Of a stretch of 64,000 nucleotides of DNA, positions 43,856 through 53,113 are shown piece by piece (within the stretch, counting starts at the first letter, position 1; the number at the start of each line of letters is the position of its first letter). This DNA is from Amycolatopsis camponoti (GTDB taxonomy: Bacteria; Actinomycetota; Actinomycetes; Mycobacteriales; Pseudonocardiaceae). The stretch covers positions 992,001-1,056,000 of the forward strand of contig NZ_CABVGP010000003.1 in NCBI RefSeq assembly GCF_902497555.1. The letters are read 5' to 3'. Under the pieces are notes generated by a model. That model did no database searches and was not told the DNA's origin. It worked only from the letters and a program-made list of their open reading frames with translations. Made by a program: the position numbers and the translations under genes.

Positions 43856-44520
43856 TCCGCGTCCTGCTGGCCGACGACCAGGTCCTGGTCCGCGCCGGGT
43901 TCCGCGTGCTGCTGGAGACCGAGGACGGCTTCGAGGTGTGCGGCGAGGCGGGCGACGGCGAGCAGGCGGTCGCCGGCGCGATCGAACACCGGCCGGACAT
44001 CGTGGTGATGGACATCCGGATGCCGGGCGTCGACGGTCTCGAAGCCACCCGCCGGATCACCGCGAACCCCGACCTCGCCGGAACGAAGGTGCTGGTCCTG
44101 ACCACTTTCGACGTCGACGAGTACGTCTACGAAGCGCTGCGTTCGGGTGCCAGCGGGTTCCTGCTGAAGGACACCGAGCCGGTCGAGCTGCTGCGCGCGC
44201 TGCGGGTGGTGGCGGACGGCGAGGCGCTGCTGGCGCCGACGGTGACGCGGCGGCTGATCCAGGAGTTCGTCGGCCGCCCGGAGAACCGGCGCATCGACAC
44301 GAGCGCGGTCCGCGAGATCACCGACCGCGAGCGCGAGGTGCTGGGCCTGGTGGCGGGCGGCATGTCGAACGACGAGATCGCGGCCCACCTGGTGATCTCC
44401 ACGGCGACGGCCCGCACCCACGTCAGCCGCATCATGACGAAGATCGGCGCCCGCGACCGGGCGCAGCTGGTGGTGCTGGCCTACGAGTCGGGGCTGGTCA
44501 CCCCGCGTCACTCCGCCTGA
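43852..44520 (+). CDS. NarL/LuxR-type response regulator
   Basis: A 222-residue regulator. The receiver domain (1-120) has acidic residues at VLLADDQ, the phosphoacceptor Asp in VVMDIRMPG (about 54), Thr in VLTTFD and Lys in GFLLKDTEP. The C-terminal LuxR HTH is EITDREREVLGLVAGGMSNDEIAAHLVISTATARTHVSRIMTKI (from about 155). It is the cognate partner of the overlapping kinase. A tiny open frame converges with its 3' end. Confidence 0.95.
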   Translation: MIRVLLADDQVLVRAGFRVLLETEDGFEVCGEAGDGEQAVAGAIEHRPDIVVMDIRMPGVDGLEATRRITANPDLAGTKVLVLTTFDVDEYVYEALRSGASGFLLKDTEPVELLRALRVVADGEALLAPTVTRRLIQEFVGRPENRRIDTSAVREITDREREVLGLVAGGMSNDEIAAHLVISTATARTHVSRIMTKIGARDRAQLVVLAYESGLVTPRHSA

Positions 44521-44593
44521 CCCGGCGCACGACGCGGAACGCCCGGAACAGGAACACCACCGCGAGGGCGGCGACCAGGCAGATCCAGATCAT
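44498..44593 (-). CDS. Candidate 31-aa single-pass membrane microprotein
   Basis: ATG 44593 is preceded by a strong GGAGGCGAC ribosome site on the minus strand. The 31 residues begin MIWICLVAALAVVFLFRAF and end in a positively charged tail (RVVRRVRRSDAG), the pattern of a small membrane protein with the tail inside. It overlaps the response-regulator 3' end convergently by 23 bp. Too short for certainty, but the Shine-Dalgarno sequence plus charge pattern is better than chance. Confidence 0.4.
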   Translation of the reverse strand: MIWICLVAALAVVFLFRAFRVVRRVRRSDAG

Positions 44594-44683
44594 GTCGCCT
44601 CCTTCCCACGGCCGATGCTCTGCTTACAGGGCGTTCGGGAGTGGGACGGCGTTCACCGACACGGCGGAAGTCACACCTTCGGG

Positions 44684-45721
44684 CTACTCGGAGACCTTCT
44701 GCAGCCAGATGTTCCCGCCGGAGTTGCCGGCCAGCTCGGGGACCCGGCCCTCCAGCAGCTCACGGTGGTGGGCCCACATGAACTGCTGGTACCAGCGGAC
44801 CTCGAAGCGCCGGTTGTACATCAGGAACGCCCGGAGCAGGTAGTCCTCCTGCCACGCGCGCCCTTCGACCAGCCAGTCCATCGGGTACTCGAACGGGAAG
44901 AAGACATCGTGGACGTGCACCCACACGCCGTCGTTGAGCCGGGGGAGCACCTCGAAGAACAGGTAGTTGACGTCGGAGCCCGCCTTGACCACGTGGGTCG
45001 AGTCGATGAACAGCACGTCGCCGGCCTGCAGCTCGGCGAACGTCTCCAGCGGGACGTCCTGGACCGCCTGGCCGAGCACCCGGACGCGCTCCTCGTCACC
45101 CGGGCGGAACAGGCTTTCCAGCAGCTGCGGGTACGGCTCGACGCAGGTCAGCTCCAGCTCGGGGAGCCAGCCGTCGGCCGTGTCGAGCGTCATCGCCGTC
45201 GAGTAGCCCGAGCCGACCTCGATCATCCGCTTCGGGCGCAGGTGCCGGAGCATCGTGTGCAGGATGATCGCGTCCGACCACGAGTACGCCGTGTTCTCGT
45301 AGAAGTACCGGTGCTCGTCCGTGCGCTCGGCGGTGAACGGCAGGTCGGCGGCGAGGTCCGCGAGCGTGCCGAACAGCTCGAGCTGCTCGGCTTCCCGCAG
45401 GTCGATCGCCGGCGGGCGGGCGGTGATGTCGAACATCGCCGCGGCCCGGTTCCCGATCTCCTCCTTGGAGGCGAACGGCGAATAGAAGTGCCCGGGCGGC
45501 ACCCACGTGCGGTACTGCTCCTCGAACGCCTGCTTCTCCTCGACGACCTCGGCGTGGCGCGCGAGCAGCTCGTCGTGGTGGTTCATCAGGCTGTCGTAGC
45601 GCGCGGACAGCTGGTCGAGGCGCGCCGTCAGCCTGCTCTCGCGGACTTCGAGGTCGTCGTACGACTTCCGGGCGACGGCGTAGCGCTTGACCAGCTGGCG
45701 GAGCCGCTTCTCGAGCTGCAT
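44684..45721 (-). CDS. Class I SAM-dependent methyltransferase with N-terminal coiled coil
   Basis: A 345-residue protein. Residues 1-70 are a charged heptad-like coiled coil (MQLEKRLRQLVKRYAVARKS, LTARLDQLSARYDSLM). The catalytic domain (about 150-340) has MIEVGSGYSTAMTLDTA (motif I), LTCVEPYPQLL, VLFIDSTHVVKAGSDVNYLFFEVLP and VWVHVHDVFFPFEYPMDWL, typical of Methyltransf_24/CmcI-like O-methyltransferases acting on sugars. Its start is 1 nt after the stop of the SHOCT-like gene, so the two are co-translated. Context with glycosyltransferases suggests sugar or glycan methylation. Confidence 0.9.
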   Translation of the reverse strand: MQLEKRLRQLVKRYAVARKSYDDLEVRESRLTARLDQLSARYDSLMNHHDELLARHAEVVEEKQAFEEQYRTWVPPGHFYSPFASKEEIGNRAAAMFDITARPPAIDLREAEQLELFGTLADLAADLPFTAERTDEHRYFYENTAYSWSDAIILHTMLRHLRPKRMIEVGSGYSTAMTLDTADGWLPELELTCVEPYPQLLESLFRPGDEERVRVLGQAVQDVPLETFAELQAGDVLFIDSTHVVKAGSDVNYLFFEVLPRLNDGVWVHVHDVFFPFEYPMDWLVEGRAWQEDYLLRAFLMYNRRFEVRWYQQFMWAHHRELLEGRVPELAGNSGGNIWLQKVSE

Positions 45722-45722
45722 C

Positions 45723-46946
45723 TCAGTTGTTCGTGCGTTCGGTCGGCGGCGCCTTCTGGACCTGCGCGGACAGCAGCGTCTTGAACGAGCTGAGCGTCGC
45801 GTCCTTGTCCTTGCCGTACGCGTCGACGATGATCACCCGGCCGTACAGGACGTACACCGCGCGGTAGACCGTCTGGTCACCGCCGTCCGGGGCGGCGAAC
45901 ACCGGCACACCGTGCAGTGACAGGTCGCGGCTGGCGGTCAGGCCGCCTTCCTGCTGGGCGTTCGCGTACTCCTGGACCACCGGCCCGGTGGACTGCTTGT
46001 CCGGCATTTCGAGCGCGTAGAGGCCGAGCGTGACGTCGCCGTCGGTCGTGGTCTTGAGCAGACCCTCGGTCATCCCGCCCTGCTTGAGCCGCTCGGTCAC
46101 GGTGGCCGGCAGGAACTTCGCCGACTCCAGCTTCGCGATGTCGAACGTGCCCCCGCCGGCGCGGGTCTTGCCGGCCGGCGTCACCAGGGCCGAGGAGTTG
46201 TCGCTCGGCTCGGACTTCGCCGCGGGCGGCTCCGGCAGCGGCTTGGTGGTCGGCGCCGGTGGCGGCTGCTGCTGGCTGGAGCTCTGGGCCACCGGGGTGC
46301 TGCCGCCGTTGTCCTTGATGAACAGCGCCCAGACGCCGAACCCGAGACCGGCCAGCACGACCAGCCCGATCGCGGCGAACGCGATCTTCTTGCCCTTGCC
46401 GGACGACGGCTGGGTCTGGAACGTCTCCGGGCCCTGGCTGATCCAGCCCGCGTTGCCGGTGTTCTGCGGGCCCATCGGCGGGAAGTCCGAGCCGCCCCAC
46501 GGCGGGCTGACGTCCTGCGGGGCCGCGCCCCACGGCTGCTGCTGTTGCTGCTGCCCCGGCTGGGGGAACCCGCCGGCGGGCGAAGGCTGGTTGTAGTTCG
46601 GCTGCATCGGCTGCGGGAACCCGCCCGAGGGCGAGTTCGGGTGCTGCTGCTGCCACGGCTGCACGACCTGGGTGCGCTCGCCGCCGCCCGCGTCGGCGTT
46701 GGACACGACCTGCGTGGCGTCCGCCGAACCCCCCGGGTCGGCGTTGGGCTGCTGCTGCGCCGGCGGTGACACCGGCGTGATGATCTGGGTCTCCGCGGCG
46801 GTCGACGGCTGCTGCTGCGACGGGCTGTCGTTGGCCGTGACGGCCATGCTCAGCACGCGATCACGCCGGGTCCGGTACTCGTCCGCGGTCAGGCTCCCCG
46901 CTGCGAGCTCCTCGTCCAGCCTGCGCAGCTCTTCCTGCCAGGTCAC
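45723..46946 (-). CDS. SHOCT-like single-pass membrane protein with Gln/Pro-rich linker (paralogue A)
   Basis: A 407-residue protein. TWQEELRRLDEELAAGSLTADEYRTRRDRVL (residues 2-32, split here) is a SHOCT-like helical hairpin. A long Gln/Pro/Gly/Asn-rich linker follows (about 40-215, with QQQQQ and repeated PQPGQ/PQPMQ units). One membrane helix lies at about 217-240 (IAFAAIGLVVLAGLGFGVWALFI), and an outer alpha/beta domain runs to the C-terminus. GTG 46946 follows AGGGGG. A second protein of the same layout is encoded at 53.1-54.2 kb. Function unknown; a structural or anchoring part of the surface-glycan system is inferred from location. Confidence 0.82.
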   Translation of the reverse strand: MTWQEELRRLDEELAAGSLTADEYRTRRDRVLSMAVTANDSPSQQQPSTAAETQIITPVSPPAQQQPNADPGGSADATQVVSNADAGGGERTQVVQPWQQQHPNSPSGGFPQPMQPNYNQPSPAGGFPQPGQQQQQQPWGAAPQDVSPPWGGSDFPPMGPQNTGNAGWISQGPETFQTQPSSGKGKKIAFAAIGLVVLAGLGFGVWALFIKDNGGSTPVAQSSSQQQPPPAPTTKPLPEPPAAKSEPSDNSSALVTPAGKTRAGGGTFDIAKLESAKFLPATVTERLKQGGMTEGLLKTTTDGDVTLGLYALEMPDKQSTGPVVQEYANAQQEGGLTASRDLSLHGVPVFAAPDGGDQTVYRAVYVLYGRVIIVDAYGKDKDATLSSFKTLLSAQVQKAPPTERTNN

Positions 46947-47108
46947 CCCGGTACCCCCTTCGGGTAGGTCGTCCCGAAACCATGCGAACGTGCGGGTGCG
47001 CGGCCGAATCCCTCCTGGCCGCACGCAGCCATTGTGCACGGGTGCCCTCACCCGTTGGCGGCCACCACCCCGTCGTTACCGACGTGAGTCGCTGGGCCGC
47101 CGGCGAGG

Positions 47109-48425
47109 TCAGCGCGGGTGCCGGGCGAGTGCGTTCGCCAGCTCGCCGATCGTCTGGTCGCGCAGCAGCGACGACGAGCCGCCGGTGACGCTGCGCTCGA
47201 CGAATTCGAAGGTGACGACGTCCCGGTCGGCGAACATCTGGGCCAGCTGGTCGACGTTGCTCTCCGCCACGGTGTCGCCGTGCACGATGGTGACGTCTTG
47301 GCAGGTCGCGGCCAGGTACGGCGTCGCGAACTGGGTGAAGGAGTCGGCCACGATCCCGACCTTGGGGGCGATCGAACCGACCGGCGCCGCGCCGTCCGGC
47401 TGCGTCAGGTGCAGCGGCGACCGGAAGTCGCTGGCGATGTAGCGGGTCCGGTCCGCGCCGCCGTCGGTGCTGAGGCTGTACGTCGGCAGCTGCCGCTGCT
47501 CGGTGCGGCCGAGCACGCGGGCCAGGTCCGCCGGCCACGGCCGGACGCCGTCGGGCGCGGCGCGCCAGTTCGTCGTACTGCCGGGCGTGATCGCCTGGCC
47601 CAGCGCGTAGGTCAGGACGAGCCCGCCGTCGTAGGACCAGTGCGTGTCGTTCGGGTCGTAGAGCGGCCGGCCGAGCCGCTGCTTGGCGTCGGCGAGCGCG
47701 GGGCGCAGGTCCAGCGCGCCGGTTTCGCGCGGCACCCGGTTCCAGAAGTCGGTGGTCCTGGCCTGGGCGCAGGACTTGCCGACGTAGTCGTCCGGCAGGT
47801 GGCTCGGCTCTTCGGTGTACTTGTCCGGCGCGAAGACCAGCACGAACTTGCGTCCGGAGCTCTCGACCGCCCCGCGCAGCCGCTGCAGCGCGGAGACGAC
47901 GTGGTCGACGTCCATCACCGGCCGGCACTTCGCGTTGACGTCCTCGCCGAGGTACAGCCAGCCGTCCTTGCCCGGGATCACCTGCGGGTAGACGTACCCG
48001 GGGACGTCGCCGGTGCCGGCGGGGTGCTGGCCCTGGTCGATGCCGACGGTGTCGTGGTTGGTGCCCTGCCCGGAGCCGGGCGGGTCGCCGAAGAAGCCGG
48101 TGCCGATGCCGTCCGCGGCCTGCACGCCGGCCTGCCGCAACGGCAGGTGGTCGGTGGCCCAGCCGGTCAGCCCGGTGAAGAACCCCCAGCCGTCGGAGAG
48201 GCTGGGGAACGGCCGCAGCGGCCGGTTCTCGAACGCCGTCGGCTGCACGCCCACGACCCACAGCAGCACCGGCGCCATGAAGAAGACGATCGCGCACGTC
48301 AACGCCGTGCGCTGCCGGCTGCTGTGCCGCGGGCGGTAGAGGTTGTGCTCCTTCGGGAGCCAGGACTCCGGCGTCAGCGGCAGTTTCCCGGTGGCGGGTG
48401 ACTGCGGACGGAGTCGGGATGGCAC
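47109..48425 (-). CDS. AlgX/AlgJ-like SGNH hydrolase-type membrane protein
   Basis: A 438-residue protein. An inner N-terminal tail is followed by one helix at about 40-60 (TALTCAIVFFMAPVLLWVVGV), then an extracytoplasmic domain. Motifs are VIPGKDGWLYLGEDVNAKC, FVLVFAPDKYTE, DTHWSYDGG (the D-T-H-W block shared by AlgX, AlgJ and PatB-type acetyltransferases) and IVADSFTQF supplying the candidate nucleophile Ser. Such proteins add O-acetyl groups to surface polysaccharides. The start is GTG 48425, with TAGGAT 6 nt upstream and no ribosome site (leaderless-like). It is divergent from the methyltransferase/glycosyltransferase genes. Confidence 0.82.
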   Translation of the reverse strand: MPSRLRPQSPATGKLPLTPESWLPKEHNLYRPRHSSRQRTALTCAIVFFMAPVLLWVVGVQPTAFENRPLRPFPSLSDGWGFFTGLTGWATDHLPLRQAGVQAADGIGTGFFGDPPGSGQGTNHDTVGIDQGQHPAGTGDVPGYVYPQVIPGKDGWLYLGEDVNAKCRPVMDVDHVVSALQRLRGAVESSGRKFVLVFAPDKYTEEPSHLPDDYVGKSCAQARTTDFWNRVPRETGALDLRPALADAKQRLGRPLYDPNDTHWSYDGGLVLTYALGQAITPGSTTNWRAAPDGVRPWPADLARVLGRTEQRQLPTYSLSTDGGADRTRYIASDFRSPLHLTQPDGAAPVGSIAPKVGIVADSFTQFATPYLAATCQDVTIVHGDTVAESNVDQLAQMFADRDVVTFEFVERSVTGGSSSLLRDQTIGELANALARHPR

Positions 48426-48486
48426 GCCCGTATCCTAGCGCCGGGCCGGAACCGGACGAGCCGGAACCGGGGATGCGGGGATAGCG

Positions 48487-49896
48487 ATGAGCGACCGGGG
48501 ACCCGGCTACGAGCAGCGTCTGGCGCGCGAGCGGGAGACGTTCGCCGGTCAGGTCGAGGTGCACGGCAACCTGCCGCCGTCAGCGCACCACTGGTCCGAG
48601 CGGCACACGCGGCCGAAGCTCGAAGCACTCGGCGTCCCGAGCATCGAAGAGCTGATCGTCGGCGAGATCGCCGAGCGGGCGGAGCGGCTCGACCGGGACG
48701 TCGTCGTGCTCTCGCTCGGCAGCGGCAACGGCGACCAGGAGCTCGGCTGGCTGCGCACGCTGGCCGCGGCCGGGCAGCACAACGTGCGGCTGCGGCTGCT
48801 GGAGCTGAACCCCGACATGCAGGCGCGCGCGGAAGCGTCGGCGCGGGAGCTGGGCGTCGCCGACCGGGTCGAGCTGCTCACCGCCGACTTCAACACCTGG
48901 CGCGCCGACACCGCCCACGACGTCGTCGTCGGTTATCAGGCGCTGCACCACGTCCTCGACCTGGAACACCTCTACGGCCAGATCCGCGCCGGGCTCGATC
49001 CCAGCGGGGTCCTCGTCGTGCACGACATGATCGGGCGCAACGGCCACCGCCGCTGGCCCGAGGCCCTGGAGGTCATCGACCGGATCTGGGCGACGCTGCC
49101 GCCGCGGCTGCGCCGCAACGCGATGACCGGCGCGGTCGACGAGCAGTTCGTCGACATCGACTGCGCGGCCGACGGCTTCGAGGGCATCCGGGCCCAGGAC
49201 GTGCTCCCGGTACTGCTCGACCACCTGCACCCGAGCCTGTTCTTCCCCTACGGCAACGTGATCGACCCGTTCGTCGACCGGATCTACGGCCCGGGCTTCG
49301 ACCTCGCCGAGCCCGCCGACGTGCGGCTGCTCGACCACCTCGGGACCCTCGACGACACCCTCGTCGACCTCGGCGTCGTCAGCCCGACGCACCTCATCGG
49401 CCTCTTCCACCCCACCGAGCAGCCCCTGCGGGTGCACGGCTCCCGGACGCCGGAGCGGTCCGTGCGCGACACGAGTGTCGTCGATCCGGCCGGACGCGTT
49501 TCCTTTCGGCCCGGCGGCACCACCGGGGACCGGCTGGTGCGCGGAGCCGGCGTCGTGACCGGCCGGATGAACGGCGTCGCCCACGACGACTGGGCCGCGC
49601 CGTCGGTCGAGTTCCCGCTCCTCACCACGGCGGCGGTCGGGGCGCTCGAGCTGCGCACCTTCGTCCCGGACGACTCGGCCGACCACGGCAGCGTGACGAT
49701 CGCGGTCGACGGCGTGCCGGTCGCGAAGGCGGACGTCGGGCCGGGACTGCGCGAGCAGGTGGTGCCGGTCGCGATCGACGCGCACCGGCAGGTCCGGCTC
49801 TCGTTCGACGCCGACTGGTCGATCACGGCGGGTTCCGGCGCCGACCGGCGGACGCTGGCCTACATCCTGGTCGGGCTGCGCCTCCTCGAAAGGTGA
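48487..49896 (+). CDS. SAM-dependent methyltransferase with C-terminal beta-rich domain
   Basis: A 469-residue protein. The N-terminal methyltransferase (about 60-210) has VVVLSLGSGNGDQELGWL (motif I), LRLLELNPDMQARAEASARELG, DRVELLTADFNTW and LHHVLDLEHLYGQIRAGLDPSGVLVVHDMIGRNG. The C-terminal part (from about 320) is beta-rich with FRPGGTTGDRLVRGAGVVTG and VTIAVDGVPVAKADV, resembling a carbohydrate-binding-like sandwich. It is 43 bp upstream of the multidomain glycosyltransferase gene on the same strand. Likely substrate is a sugar or lipid-linked glycan; not proven. Confidence 0.87.
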   Translation: MSDRGPGYEQRLARERETFAGQVEVHGNLPPSAHHWSERHTRPKLEALGVPSIEELIVGEIAERAERLDRDVVVLSLGSGNGDQELGWLRTLAAAGQHNVRLRLLELNPDMQARAEASARELGVADRVELLTADFNTWRADTAHDVVVGYQALHHVLDLEHLYGQIRAGLDPSGVLVVHDMIGRNGHRRWPEALEVIDRIWATLPPRLRRNAMTGAVDEQFVDIDCAADGFEGIRAQDVLPVLLDHLHPSLFFPYGNVIDPFVDRIYGPGFDLAEPADVRLLDHLGTLDDTLVDLGVVSPTHLIGLFHPTEQPLRVHGSRTPERSVRDTSVVDPAGRVSFRPGGTTGDRLVRGAGVVTGRMNGVAHDDWAAPSVEFPLLTTAAVGALELRTFVPDDSADHGSVTIAVDGVPVAKADVGPGLREQVVPVAIDAHRQVRLSFDADWSITAGSGADRRTLAYILVGLRLLER

Positions 49897-49939
49897 GGCC
49901 CGCCCCCGCGTCCCTGCTCGGACGGCTAATCTGCCCGCC

Positions 49940-52900
49940 ATGGGCAAGGGGACGAACGGCGAGCGGCTGATCGAGTGGACCGGCGAGCGGTGCGTGCCGT
50001 GGACCGACGATCTCCAGGTGATCTACGAGCACTACCACCGCTACGCGTTCGCGGCCCGCTTCGTCGCCGGCAAGCGGGTGCTCGACCTGGCCAGCGGCGA
50101 GGGCTACGGCAGCGCGCTGATGGCGAAGGCGGGCGCCGAGGTCGTCGGCCTCGAGCTGGACCCGGTCACCGTCGAACACGCCAGGAAGAACTACCCGGGC
50201 GTCCGCTTCGAGACCGGCTCGATCACCGACCCCGCGGCCCTCGACGGCGAACGCTTCGACGTCATCACCTGCTTCGAAGCGATCGAGCACGTCGACGAGC
50301 AGGACCGGCTCATGGAACTGGTCCGCAACCGGCTCACGCCGTCCGGGATCTTCCTGTGCAGCACGCCGGACGTCGAGGTCTACTCCCACGACCACGGCAA
50401 CGAGAACCCGTACCACGTGCACGAGCTGACCGGCCCGGCGTTCCGCTCGCTGCTTTCGGAGAGCTTCGAGCACATCGTCGTGCTGCGCCAGAACGTCGCG
50501 GTCGGTTCGCTGATCCACGACAACGGCGCGGGCACCGGCGCCGAAGTGCTCACTGTGCGGCCGGACGACGCGGACGGCTGGGTGGTCGAGCCGGGGGCGC
50601 CGCACACCTACTTCATCGCCGTCGCGTCGGCCGGGCCGGTCGAGGTCCCCTCGACGTCCGCGATGCTCGACCCGAAGCTGACGCTCGTCGCGCGCGCCGC
50701 GGCCGAAGCCGGTCGCCTCCGCGCCGAACTGGCCCGTACCGAAGCCGAGCGCGAGCGGGCCGCGGCCGCCGAGACCCGCCTGACCGCCGAACTGGCCGAC
50801 GCCGCGGCCACCGGACGGCAGGCCGCCGCCGAGCGCGACGAGGCGCTCGGCCAGGCCGAGCGCGCCCGCGAAGACCGGCGCCGCGCGGCCGAAGAGCTGA
50901 ACCTCCTCAAGCGCAAGTCCGGCTACGACACCGAGCGCCTCGCGTGGCTGGCGGGCAACAACACCGGGCTCGCCGACACGATCGGCCGGCTCGCCGCCGA
51001 GAACGAGAAGCTCCGCGCGGAGACGTCGGCGCTCGCGCAGCGGCTGATCGGCAAGTACCGCGGGTCGATCGAGAAGTTCGCCCCGCGCGGCACGCGCCGG
51101 CGTGACCTCTACGAAACGGCGCTCGGACGTCAGGCGGGCGCGGCTCCGGCCACGCCGCCGGTGCCGGGGCCGGTCGCGGTCACCACCAGCGACCAGCCGA
51201 TCGTCAGCGTCGTCATCCCGGTCTACGGCAACTGGGGGTACACCCGGACCTGCCTCGACTCGATCCAGCGGCACCTGCCCGCGACGCCGTTCGAGGTGAT
51301 CGTCGTCGACGACGCCTCCCGCGACGACTCGGCCGACCGGGTCGCCGGCTGCGCCGGGGTCCGGCTGGTGCGCGCGCCGAAGAACCTCGGGTTCGTCGGC
51401 GCCTGCAACCTCGGCGCCGAAAACGCGCGCGGCGACTTCATCTTCTTCCTCAACAACGACACCGAAGTCCGGCCGGGCTGGCTCGACGAGCTGGTCGCCG
51501 TGGTCGAGTCCCGGCCCGACGTCGGGCTCGTCGGCTCGAAGCTGGTGTACCCGGACGGCCGCCTCCAGGAGTGCGGCGGCATCATCTGGGCCGACGGCAC
51601 CGGCTGGAACTACGGCAGGCTGCAGTCGCCCGACGCCCCGTGGTTCCAGGCCCTGCGCGACGTCGACTACTGCTCGGGCGCGGCCATCCTGGTCCGCCGC
51701 GAGCTGTTCGAGCGCATCGGCGGCTTCGACAAGCGCTTCGCGCCCGCGTACTACGAGGACACCGACCTCGCCTTCGCCGTCCGTGCGAACGGGTACCGCA
51801 CGATGGTCCAGCCCGCGTCGGTCGTCGTGCACCACGAAGGCATCACCAACGGCACGGACGTCTCCTCCGGAGTGAAGCGCCACCAGGAGCTCAACCGCGG
51901 CGTCTTCGTCGACAAGTGGAGCGTCCAGCTGCGCGACCACTTCCCCGAGGCGAGCCCGCGCGCGGTCTGGGCCGGGCGGCAGCGCACCAAGGACGGCCAC
52001 CGCGGCGGCACCGTGCTCGTCGCCGACCACCAGGTGCCGATGCCGGACAAGGATTCCGGCTCGGTGCGGATGTTCCGCATCCTCGAGCTGCTCGTCGGCC
52101 TCGGCCACCGGGTCGTGTTCATGCCGCTCAACAACGCACTCCCCGAGCCGTACGCGGACGCGTTGTACCGCGCGGGCGTCACGGTGGTGACCGGGCTCGG
52201 CGAGCAGCAGGAGTTCCTGCGCGACGCCGGCGCCGACCTCCGGCTGGCGGTGCTGTCGCGGCCCCACGTCGCGTGGCAGCTGCTGGAGCAGGTCCGCGAG
52301 CACGCCCCGGACTGCGTCATCGCCTACGACACCGTCGACCTCCACTTCGTCCGGCTCAACCGGCAGGCCGACCTGGCCGCGCAGCTCGGCGAAACCCGGG
52401 AGGAGCTGACGCTGCGGCGGCGGGCCGAAGTGCTGCGCGAGTCCGAGCTCGGCCTCACCCGCGCCACCGACGTCACGTTCACCGTGTCCGATGTGGAGCG
52501 TGCGCTGCTGCGGGAGCTGGTGCCCTCGGCGCGCGTCGAGGTGCTGTCCAACGTGCACCACGCCGACGCCGTGCCCGCCGTTCCGGACGGCCGCTCGGGC
52601 GTGCTCTTCGTCGGCAGCTTCGACCACCTGCCCAACCGGGACGCGGCGCGCTGGCTGGCCACCGAGATCATGCCGCTCGTGCGGCGACGGCGGCCGGACG
52701 CGGTGGCGCAGATCGTCGGCAGCAACCCGCCGCAGGAGATGTTCGACCTCGCCGGCGAAGGCGTCGTCATCCGCGGCTGGGTCCCGGACCTCGACAGCGC
52801 TTACCGGGAGACCCGGGTCGTCGTCGCACCGCTGCGCTTCGGCGCCGGGGTGAAGGGGAAACTGGGGGAGAGCCTCGGTTACGGCGTGCCGGCGGTCGTC

Positions 52901-53113
52901 ACTCCGCTGGCCGCGGAAGGCATGCACCTGACCCACGGCCGCGACGTCCTCGTCGGCAGCACGGCCGAGGAGATCGCCGAGGAGATCGTCACCCTGATCG
53001 AGGACGACAAGCTGTGGCAACGGCTGTCCGAAGAGGGGAAGACCGTGGTGGACCGCCTCTTCGGCGCCGACGTCGCCCGCGGCACGCTGGCGGGGCTCCT
53101 CGACCAGGCTTGA
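49940..53113 (+). CDS. Trifunctional methyltransferase - coiled coil - GT2 - GT4 protein
   Basis: A 1057-residue fusion. Residues 1-230 are a methyltransferase: VLDLASGEGYGSALMAKAG (47-65), FDVITCFEAIEHV, STPDVEVYSHDHGNENPYHVHELT. Residues 235-380 are a long charged coiled coil. Residues 418-665 are GT2: VSVVIPVYGNWGYTRTCLDSI, LNNDTEVRPGW (DxD-type), YYEDTDLAFAVRANGY. Residues 688-1057 are GT4: VPMPDKDSGSVRMFRILELL, VLFVGSFDHLPNRDAARWL, APLRFGAGVKGKLGESLGYGVPAVVT. No membrane helix is seen, so it acts in the cytoplasm or is membrane-associated. TAATCT lies 7 nt before the ATG, with no ribosome site. It probably builds and methyl-caps a surface glycan. Confidence 0.92.
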   Translation: MGKGTNGERLIEWTGERCVPWTDDLQVIYEHYHRYAFAARFVAGKRVLDLASGEGYGSALMAKAGAEVVGLELDPVTVEHARKNYPGVRFETGSITDPAALDGERFDVITCFEAIEHVDEQDRLMELVRNRLTPSGIFLCSTPDVEVYSHDHGNENPYHVHELTGPAFRSLLSESFEHIVVLRQNVAVGSLIHDNGAGTGAEVLTVRPDDADGWVVEPGAPHTYFIAVASAGPVEVPSTSAMLDPKLTLVARAAAEAGRLRAELARTEAERERAAAAETRLTAELADAAATGRQAAAERDEALGQAERAREDRRRAAEELNLLKRKSGYDTERLAWLAGNNTGLADTIGRLAAENEKLRAETSALAQRLIGKYRGSIEKFAPRGTRRRDLYETALGRQAGAAPATPPVPGPVAVTTSDQPIVSVVIPVYGNWGYTRTCLDSIQRHLPATPFEVIVVDDASRDDSADRVAGCAGVRLVRAPKNLGFVGACNLGAENARGDFIFFLNNDTEVRPGWLDELVAVVESRPDVGLVGSKLVYPDGRLQECGGIIWADGTGWNYGRLQSPDAPWFQALRDVDYCSGAAILVRRELFERIGGFDKRFAPAYYEDTDLAFAVRANGYRTMVQPASVVVHHEGITNGTDVSSGVKRHQELNRGVFVDKWSVQLRDHFPEASPRAVWAGRQRTKDGHRGGTVLVADHQVPMPDKDSGSVRMFRILELLVGLGHRVVFMPLNNALPEPYADALYRAGVTVVTGLGEQQEFLRDAGADLRLAVLSRPHVAWQLLEQVREHAPDCVIAYDTVDLHFVRLNRQADLAAQLGETREELTLRRRAEVLRESELGLTRATDVTFTVSDVERALLRELVPSARVEVLSNVHHADAVPAVPDGRSGVLFVGSFDHLPNRDAARWLATEIMPLVRRRRPDAVAQIVGSNPPQEMFDLAGEGVVIRGWVPDLDSAYRETRVVVAPLRFGAGVKGKLGESLGYGVPAVVTPLAAEGMHLTHGRDVLVGSTAEEIAEEIVTLIEDDKLWQRLSEEGKTVVDRLFGADVARGTLAGLLDQA

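Noticed and set aside
49823..53020. 1065-residue open frame on the minus strand
   Set aside because: It is the exact antisense of the methyltransferase-GT2-GT4 gene, is dominated by Arg, Ala, Gly, Val and Asp, and shows no domain. Long antisense frames are expected at this GC content.
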